In this document: one piece after another, positions 58,595-64,000 of the stretch
Layout of the letters: each line of letters begins with the position of its first letter
Position numbering within the stretch: the first letter of the stretch is position 1
NCBI RefSeq assembly: GCF_003688995.1
Contig: NZ_PENI01000002.1
Location: 248,001 to 312,000, forward strand
Direction: 5' to 3'
Length of the DNA stretch: 64,000 nt
Source of the DNA: Streptomyces shenzhenensis
GTDB lineage: Bacteria > Actinomycetota > Actinomycetes > Streptomycetales > Streptomycetaceae
Position numbers and translations under genes: made by a program
The notes under the pieces: generated by a model
What the model saw: the letters and a program-made list of their open reading frames with translations, nothing else
What the model was told of the DNA's origin: nothing
Database searches by the model: none

Positions 58595-60373
58595 TCATCT
58601 CTGCGTCTCCAGGTGCCTGCGGTGCAGCCACTTGGGCAGCCCGGGCGCCTCCAGGAACCCCTCGGCGCGCGCCGACGCCAGACCGATGCGCGGCAGGTCC
58701 GCGCTCTTCTCGAAGAGCAGGAACCGGGGCTCCCAGATGGGCCGGTACTTGGCGTTGGCGCGGTACAGGGACTCGATCTGCCACCAGCGCGAGAAGAAGC
58801 TGAGCAGGGAGCGCCACAGCCGCAGCACCGGACCCGCGCCGAGGCGCGCGCCACGTTCGAAGACGGACCGGAACATCGCGAAGTTGAGCGAGACCTGAGT
58901 GATCCCGATCTCCCCGGCCCGGCGCAGCAGCTCGATGACCATGAACTCCATCAGCCCGTTGTCGGCGTCCCGGTCCCGCCGCATGAGGTCCAGCGAGAGC
59001 CCGTGCGGCCCCCAGGGCACGAACGACAGCAGCGCCTTCGACCCGCCGTCGGCGTCGGTGCATTCGAGCATCACGCAGCGCCCGTCCGCCCGGTCCCCGA
59101 GCCGCCCGAGCGCCATGCTGAACCCCCGCTCGGTGGCCCCGTCCCGCCAGTCGTCCGCCCGCTGCACCAGCCGCGTCATCTCGTCGGCCGGGATCTCCTC
59201 GTGCCGCCGGACGCGCACGGCGTACCCGGCCCGCCGGACCCGGTTGTGCGCCTGCCGTACGGTGCGCATCGCCCGGCCCTCCAGGGTGAAGTCGGCCACC
59301 TCCACGATCGCCTCGTCGCCGAGTTCCAGGGCGTCGAGACCGTGCCGCGCGTACACGGTCCCCGCCTCCTCGCTCGCTCCCATCACGGCCGGGATCCAGC
59401 CGTGCGCGCGGGCCTGCGCCAGCCAGGGCGCGATCGCCCCGGGCCAGGCCTCGGGATCGCCGAGCGGATCCCCTGAGGCCAGCGACACCCCGCCCACGAC
59501 CCGGTACGCCACCGCCGCCTTCCCGGTCGGCGACCACACCACGCTCTTCTCCCGGCGCAGCGCGAAGTAGCCGAGCGAGTCCCGCTCGCCGTACTTGTCG
59601 AGCAGCACCCGCAGCCGTTTCTCGTCGTCCCCGGTGAGCGGGTCGACAGCGCGGCGGGAGCGGAAGGCGGCGTAGAACACGGCGAGGACGAGGGCCGTGC
59701 TCAGTACGTTGATGACGACGTTGACCCAGTTGGCGGTCGAGATCCCGGGGAAGCGCGACTCGTCGGCGGCGACCGAGATCAGCCGCAGCGTGCCGTAGTG
59801 CCAGCGCTCCGGGAACGTCGAACGGCCCGCGTCCGGTGCCCGGTTGGTGACCGTCACGAGCAGCGCGGCCAGCAGCGAGGCGGCGAGCCCGCCGCCGACG
59901 GCGACGGTGGCGGCGAGCCGGGGGTTGGACCGGTCGCCCTTGGCGTAGAACTCGCGGCGCCCGGCGAGCAGCGCGGCGACGAACCCGGCGGTCAGCGCGA
60001 GGGAGATCCAGTTCTGGGCGTACTGCCGGATCTCCGGGAAGGCCATGGCGAACGCGAACAGGGCGAGGAACGCTCCGCTGAGCACCAGGTTGAGGATCCA
60101 GGCGGCCCGTTTGCGGCGCCGCATGGTGATCGCCAGGAAGGCGGTGAACAGGCCCGAGGCGAAACCCGCGGTCAGCAGGTACGGGGTGAAGTAGTTCTCC
60201 TGGTTGTGGCGGCGCACGTCCTGCCCGAGGGAGACCCACACCGCGCTGAGGAAGTTGACGAAGGCGACGGCGCGCAGATACCAGACGGCGAGGGCGGCGG
60301 CCCGCGCCGAGGCCCGGCCGTCCGGCCGCCCCCGGCCGGCTTCCTGTTCCATGGCAATTCGGGCATCTCCCAT
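58595..60373 (-). CDS. Phosphatidylglycerol lysyltransferase-like protein (DUF2156)
   Basis: A 592-residue membrane protein. About six N-terminal membrane segments span residues ~25-240. A cytoplasmic GNAT-like DUF2156 domain follows (RVLLDKYGERDSLGYFALRREKSVVWSP to the end). Marks include GGVSLASGDPLGD, NRVRRAGYAVRV and GLMEFMVIELLRRAGEIG, as in MprF/LPG synthases and mycobacterial LysX-type fusions. It may add an amino acid to phosphatidylglycerol, but no lysyl-tRNA synthetase domain is present. The start is uncertain: ATG 60373 or 60352. Confidence 0.85.
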   Translation of the reverse strand: MGDARIAMEQEAGRGRPDGRASARAAALAVWYLRAVAFVNFLSAVWVSLGQDVRRHNQENYFTPYLLTAGFASGLFTAFLAITMRRRKRAAWILNLVLSGAFLALFAFAMAFPEIRQYAQNWISLALTAGFVAALLAGRREFYAKGDRSNPRLAATVAVGGGLAASLLAALLVTVTNRAPDAGRSTFPERWHYGTLRLISVAADESRFPGISTANWVNVVINVLSTALVLAVFYAAFRSRRAVDPLTGDDEKRLRVLLDKYGERDSLGYFALRREKSVVWSPTGKAAVAYRVVGGVSLASGDPLGDPEAWPGAIAPWLAQARAHGWIPAVMGASEEAGTVYARHGLDALELGDEAIVEVADFTLEGRAMRTVRQAHNRVRRAGYAVRVRRHEEIPADEMTRLVQRADDWRDGATERGFSMALGRLGDRADGRCVMLECTDADGGSKALLSFVPWGPHGLSLDLMRRDRDADNGLMEFMVIELLRRAGEIGITQVSLNFAMFRSVFERGARLGAGPVLRLWRSLLSFFSRWWQIESLYRANAKYRPIWEPRFLLFEKSADLPRIGLASARAEGFLEAPGLPKWLHRRHLETQR

Positions 60374-61297
60374 GAGGAAGGATCATATGGGCGAGGCACC
60401 AACGCCCCCTCACCCACACGCCTCCCGCCGACCCTGCGGGCGCCTGACTCCAGTCGGCCCACCGCTCGTGTGGACGGCCGCTTTCCGCGGGTCGCCTGCC
60501 TCCCGGGGGCGTCTGCCTCTCGCTGGCCTGCGGGCGTGCGCCTTCCGTGGATGCGCGCCCGTCGCGCCCCGCGGGCGCCTGCCGCCCGTCGGTCTGTCGC
60601 TCGTCTGGGTGGCCGCTTTCCGCTGGTCGCCCGGCTTCCTGCGGGCGCCTGCCTCCCGCCCACCTTCCGCGGGTCGCTCGCCTCCTGCGGGCGCCTGCCG
60701 TCAGTCGGCGTGCGGGCGCGCGTCTTCCGTGGATGCGCGCCCGTGCGCGCCCGTCGCGCCCCGCGGGCGCCTGCCGCCCGTCGGTCTGTCGTTCCCGCCG
60801 ACGCCTGTCGGCCCGTCGTTCCGGCGGGCGCCCGCTCTCCGCTGGTCGCCCGGCTTCCTGCGGGCGCCTGCCTCCCGCCCGCCTTCCGCGGGTCGCGCGC
60901 CTTCCGTCGGTCGCGCGTCTCCTGCGGGCGCGTGCCTTCCGTGGACACTTGCCGTCCGCGCCCGTCGCGCCCTGCGGGAGCCTGCCGCCCGTTGGTCTGT
61001 TGCTCGTGGGGGTGGCCGCTTTCCGCGGGGTCGCCCGGCTTCCTGCGGGCGCCTGCCTCCCGCCCACCTTCCGCGGGTCGCGCGCCTTCCGTCGGTCGCG
61101 CGCCTCCTGGGGGCGCCTGCCGTCAGTCGGCGTGCGGGCGCGTGCCCTCCGCGCCCGTTGCGCCCCGCGGGCGCCTGCCACCCGTCGACCCGTCGCGTCC
61201 CGCGGGCGTCTGCCGTCCGTCGGCCGTTCGCCAGCCACGCGCCTTCCGTCGGCGCCCGTCCCTCCGGGCGTTCGGCGTCTGCTTTCCAGCGGCGTGC
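60374..61297. repeat. Long degenerate direct-repeat block
   Basis: No gene is supported. A unit of about 180-215 bases starts near CGTCGCGCCCCGCGGGCGCC and recurs near 60568, 60750, 60961 and, partly, 61160. Each contains GGCTTCCTGCGGGCGCCTGCC, CTTCCGCGGGTCG and GTGGCCGCTTTCCGC-like motifs. The 11-mer GGGCGCCTGCC recurs about ten times. Open frames run on both strands because of composition. Confidence 0.8.
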
Positions 61298-62377
61298 TTA
61301 TTCCTCTGTCGGCGGCTGTTCGGGGGCAGGCGGTGGGTTTTCGGGGAGTTCCGCGGACAGTGCGGCCGCTGCCTGGACCAGGGGCAGTGCCAGGAGGGCC
61401 CCCGCACCCTCGCCGACCGTGATCCCCTGCTTCAGCAGTGGCTCCAGGGCCATCCGGTCCAGCGCCTTCGCCTGCCCCGGCTCCCCGCTGTCGTGCCCGG
61501 CCAGCCACCAGTCCGGCGCCCGGAAGGCGATCCGCTGCCCGACCAGCGCGCACGCGGCCGCCACGACCCCGTCCAGGATCACCGGCAGCTTCCGTACCGC
61601 GCACTGCAACAGGAACCCGGTCATCGCCGCGAGATCGGCCCCGCCCACGGTCGCCAGCAGCTGCAACTGGTCCCCGAGCACCGGCCGCGCCCGCCGCAAC
61701 GCGTCCCGGATCGCCGCGCACTTGCGCATCCAGGCGAGGTCGTCGATGGCCAGGCCGCCCCGCCCGGTCACCACGGAGGCGTCGGTGCCGCACAGCGCGG
61801 CGACGAGCACGGCCGCCGCGGTGGTCCCGCCGACGCTCACATCGCCGAGCACCACCACATCCGTACCGGAGTCGGCCTCCTCGTCGGCCACGGCGATCCC
61901 CGCCCGGAAGGCGGCCTCGGCCTCCTCCGGGGTCAGCGCGTCCTCGATGTCGATCCGGCCGCTGCCGCGCCGCACCCGGTGCCGTACGACGTCCTTCGGG
62001 AAGGCGTCCGGCGCGCAGTCCAGCGCCATGTCCACCACCCGCACCGGCACCCCGAGCCGCCGGGCGAGCACCGACACCGGGCTGCCGCCGTCCAGGATCG
62101 CGCGCACCAGGTCCCCGGCGCTGCCCGCGGGGCGCGCGGAGACCCCGAGCCCGGCGATTCCGTGATCGCCGGCGAAGAGAACGACCCGCGGCCGTTCGAC
62201 CGGCCGTACCGGTACCGCGCCCTGCGCGGCGGACAGCCACTCACCCAGGTCGTCGAGGCGCCCCAGGGACCCGGGCGGCACGATCAGACGTTCCCGGCGC
62301 GCCTCTGCGTCGCGGCGCACACCGCCGTCCGGGCGCTCGATCAGATCCGTGAAGTCGTCGAGATTCAGCGAGCTCAT
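61298..62377 (-). CDS. cobT: Nicotinate-nucleotide-dimethylbenzimidazole phosphoribosyltransferase CobT
   Basis: A 359-residue enzyme that makes alpha-ribazole phosphate for the lower ligand of cobalamin. It begins MSSLNLDDFTDLIERPDG. Conserved segments are VVLFAGDHGIAGLGVSA, VLGDVSVGGTTAAAVLVAAL and the catalytic-Glu region GITVGEGAGALLALPL near 321. The C-terminus is Pro-rich (NPPPAPEQPPTEE). An in-frame upstream extension overlaps the opposite gene and was rejected. Its products are used by CobS. Confidence 0.94.
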   Translation of the reverse strand: MSSLNLDDFTDLIERPDGGVRRDAEARRERLIVPPGSLGRLDDLGEWLSAAQGAVPVRPVERPRVVLFAGDHGIAGLGVSARPAGSAGDLVRAILDGGSPVSVLARRLGVPVRVVDMALDCAPDAFPKDVVRHRVRRGSGRIDIEDALTPEEAEAAFRAGIAVADEEADSGTDVVVLGDVSVGGTTAAAVLVAALCGTDASVVTGRGGLAIDDLAWMRKCAAIRDALRRARPVLGDQLQLLATVGGADLAAMTGFLLQCAVRKLPVILDGVVAAACALVGQRIAFRAPDWWLAGHDSGEPGQAKALDRMALEPLLKQGITVGEGAGALLALPLVQAAAALSAELPENPPPAPEQPPTEE

Positions 62378-62521
62378 TCGCCGAACAGTACCGGCAGTGA
62401 ACCAACGGTTCCGCGTCGGTTCCACGCCACGTCGGCAGCGCATCCACGCGACGTCTTTGCACCCAAGATCGCTATCCCATACGTTCCGTTTTGCAGCGGA
62501 TTGTCGTACAGGGAGGCGCTC

Positions 62522-63709
62522 ATGCAGCCGGAGCCGTCCAAACAGCCCGAGCCGCCCGCACCGGCGGAACCGGCCGGACTCGCGGAACCGGCCGAGCCGG
62601 CCCGACCGGCCCAACCGGCCGAGCCGGCCACGAAGGATCAGCCTCCCGTGCGGCCCGAGCCCCCCGCGCCGGAGATCCCCGCACCGTCGCCGGCGCCCGT
62701 CGCACAGCCGGAGGAGCCCGCCGTACCGCCGGCGGAGCCGCCCGCGCGGCCCGAACCCCGCACCACCGCCCCCTTCCACGACCCGCGCCGCCCGGACTGC
62801 CCCTGGTGCGGCTCGCGGCGCCTGCGCACCCGGCTGCGCACGCCCGACCTGCGCCACCGCGCCCCGGGCGTCTTCGTCGTCGAGGAGTGCCACGACTGCG
62901 CCCACACCTTCCAGAACCCGCGGCTCACCCCGCAGGGACTGGCCTTCCACCAGCGCGAGTTCCCCGACGACCAGGTGCGGCCGCTCCTGGACCGCGTGCG
63001 CTCCGCCCGCCGCCACCGCGCCGCGGCCCGCGCGCTGCTGAGCTGCCCCGGGTTCCCCGAACCGGAGAGCTGGCTGGACGTCGGCACCGGCCACGCCCGC
63101 TTCCCGGAAGCCGCCCGCGATCTGTTCCCCTACACGTCCTTCGACGGCCTCGACCCCACCCCGCGGGTGCTCAGGGCCCGCACGGCGGGCCGGATCGAGG
63201 AGGCGTACGTCGGCCGGCTGGCGGATCCGCACCTCACCGCCCGCCTGCGCGCCCGCTACGACGTGGTCAGCATGTTCCACCACCTGGAGCACACGCCCGA
63301 CCCGCGCGAGGAACTCCGCGCCGCCCTCACCGTCCTGCGCCCCGGCGGCCACCTCCTCCTCGAAGTCCCGGACCCGGCCTGCGCGTTCGGCACCCTGCTC
63401 GGCAAGTGGTGGCTCCCGCACGGCCAGCCCCGCCATGTCCACCTGGTGCCGCCGGACAACCTCCGCGCGGAACTGGAGGCCCACGGCTGCACGATCGTCA
63501 CGACCGACCGCCGCGCCGCGCACACCCCCTACGACCTGTCCGCCGCCCTGACCCTCGCCCTGGCCCACGTGCTGCCCGCGCGCCTGCTCCGGGCGACCGC
63601 CCCGCTGGTGGCAGCGGCCACGGCCGTGGACCGCGGTCTGGCCCCGCTGTTGCGCCGCACCCGCTTCTCGAACGCGTACCGCGTCATCGCCCGCAAGGAG
63701 ACCGGCTGA
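62522..63709 (+). CDS. SAM-dependent methyltransferase with Pro-rich N-terminus and zinc ribbon
   Basis: A 395-residue protein. Residues ~1-85 are Pro/Ala/Glu-rich with PAEPA-type repeats. A zinc ribbon follows (CPWCGSRR near 93 and CHDCAH near 123). A class I methyltransferase fold begins at SWLDVGTGHARFPEA near 185, with FHHLEHTPDPREEL and VLRPGGHLLLEVPDP as in the Methyltransf_23/glycan-type group. AGGGAGG precedes ATG 62522 by 6 bases. It is divergent from cobT. The substrate is unknown. Confidence 0.85.
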   Translation: MQPEPSKQPEPPAPAEPAGLAEPAEPARPAQPAEPATKDQPPVRPEPPAPEIPAPSPAPVAQPEEPAVPPAEPPARPEPRTTAPFHDPRRPDCPWCGSRRLRTRLRTPDLRHRAPGVFVVEECHDCAHTFQNPRLTPQGLAFHQREFPDDQVRPLLDRVRSARRHRAAARALLSCPGFPEPESWLDVGTGHARFPEAARDLFPYTSFDGLDPTPRVLRARTAGRIEEAYVGRLADPHLTARLRARYDVVSMFHHLEHTPDPREELRAALTVLRPGGHLLLEVPDPACAFGTLLGKWWLPHGQPRHVHLVPPDNLRAELEAHGCTIVTTDRRAAHTPYDLSAALTLALAHVLPARLLRATAPLVAAATAVDRGLAPLLRRTRFSNAYRVIARKETG

Positions 63710-63728
63710 CCCGGCCGCGCACCCGGCC

Positions 63729-64000
63729 TCAGCCGCGCAGCACCAGCGCCTGCCCGGCCACCACCAGCAGCACCTGCTCGCACTCGCTCGCGAACGCCGC
63801 GTTCAACCGGCCCAGTTCGTCCCGGTAGCGCCGCCCGGACGCGGTCGCGGGCACGATCCCGGACCCCACCTCGTTCGACACGGTGACGACCGTGCGCCGC
63901 GTGGCCCGCACCGCCGCCGTCAGCTCCCGTACCCGCTCCCGCAGGGCCCGCTCCCCGCCGGACGCCCACTCGGCGTCGTCCCACGCCCCGACGGAGTCCA
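63729..64000 (-). CDS. cobU: Adenosylcobinamide kinase/guanylyltransferase CobU, C-terminal part
   Basis: The last 90 residues of a gene that runs out of the window on its 5' side. The end reads TVSNEVGSGIVPATASGRRYRDELG and stop, after VRATRRTVV. NEVGSGIVP followed by GRxxRDxxG is the C-terminal signature of CobU, which makes adenosylcobinamide-GDP for CobS. With cobS and cobT it completes the nucleotide-loop assembly set in this window. Confidence 0.9.
   Translation of the reverse strand, partial: DSVGAWDDAEWASGGERALRERVRELTAAVRATRRTVVTVSNEVGSGIVPATASGRRYRDELGRLNAAFASECEQVLLVVAGQALVLRG

Noticed and set aside
60400..61290. Repetitive protein gene in the long repeat block
   Set aside because: Both strands are open over long stretches, no ribosome site precedes a start, and the translated repeats are Arg/Ala/Gly-rich as expected from composition.
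59798..62500. Long plus-strand open frame running into the methyltransferase
   Set aside because: The part before 62522 is antisense to the lysyltransferase-like and cobT genes and crosses the repeat block. A good ribosome site precedes ATG 62522.
62378..63568. N-terminal extension of CobT on the minus strand
   Set aside because: It overlaps the methyltransferase gene and has no family similarity. The CobT start MSSLNLDDFTD fits the usual length.

Overview
The window is about 64 kb of high-GC DNA with the codon use, GTG starts, strong GGAGG-type ribosome binding sites and long spurious antisense frames of a Streptomyces chromosome. From memory, the gene order (malEFG-aglA, glnII, glnA, lipA-lipB, aceE-sucB-lpd-pepA, cobS/cobT/cobU) matches the conserved core of Streptomyces chromosomes such as S. 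coelicolor. Species cannot be decided from sequence alone. No rRNA, tRNA, CRISPR array, transposase or phage gene was recognised.

Layout. 1-5.4 kb: the maltodextrin uptake operon (end of malE, malF, malG, aglA) followed by a secreted alpha-amylase. 5.8-11.9 kb: a compact nitrogen-oxide cluster on the minus strand (Cys-rich HTH regulator, NnrS-like membrane protein, a 905-aa membrane/cupredoxin/NirK-type copper oxidase fusion, DGC-domain protein), with a divergent hemerythrin-DUF2249 gene. 11.9-18.3 kb: a tautomerase, a TetR regulator, a 650-aa hydrolase-reductase fusion, a sigma-factor-like membrane protein and a lipoprotein, with many copies of a dispersed intergenic repeat. 18.4-27 kb: a secreted DUF1996 protein, a NarL-type two-component pair, an epimerase, a receiver-less winged-helix regulator, glnII and a secreted protein. 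27-34.5 kb: a DUF2252 protein, the PspAB-HtpX membrane-stress pair, glnA with a clear GlnR box, an RDD protein and a DUF4191 protein. 34.2-46 kb: lipA/lipB, a regulator, a carotenoid/amine-oxidase-like flavoprotein, an epimerase, an acetyltransferase, a MarP-type protease divergent from a peptidoglycan-recognition amidase, and a WYL regulator. 46-55.5 kb: aceE, a GntR regulator, sucB, lpd and pepA. 56-64 kb: cobS, membrane proteins, a DUF2156 lysyltransferase-like protein, cobT, a zinc-ribbon methyltransferase and partial cobU.

Functional links. lipB and lipA make the lipoyl groups carried by SucB and reoxidised by Lpd, so cofactor synthesis and the 2-oxo-acid dehydrogenase core lie within about 18 kb. 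Two glutamine synthetases of different classes both have GlnR-like box arrays upstream. The nitrogen-oxide cluster looks like a self-contained nitrite/NO response unit whose genes overlap by GTGA junctions.

The most unusual signals are the membrane-NirK fusion and its regulator, a CDS whose linker is encoded by a copy of the intergenic repeat, a duplicated 3' end of the gntR gene, a 17-bp perfect palindrome upstream of aceE, and an approximately 0.9-kb block of degenerate long repeats before cobT.
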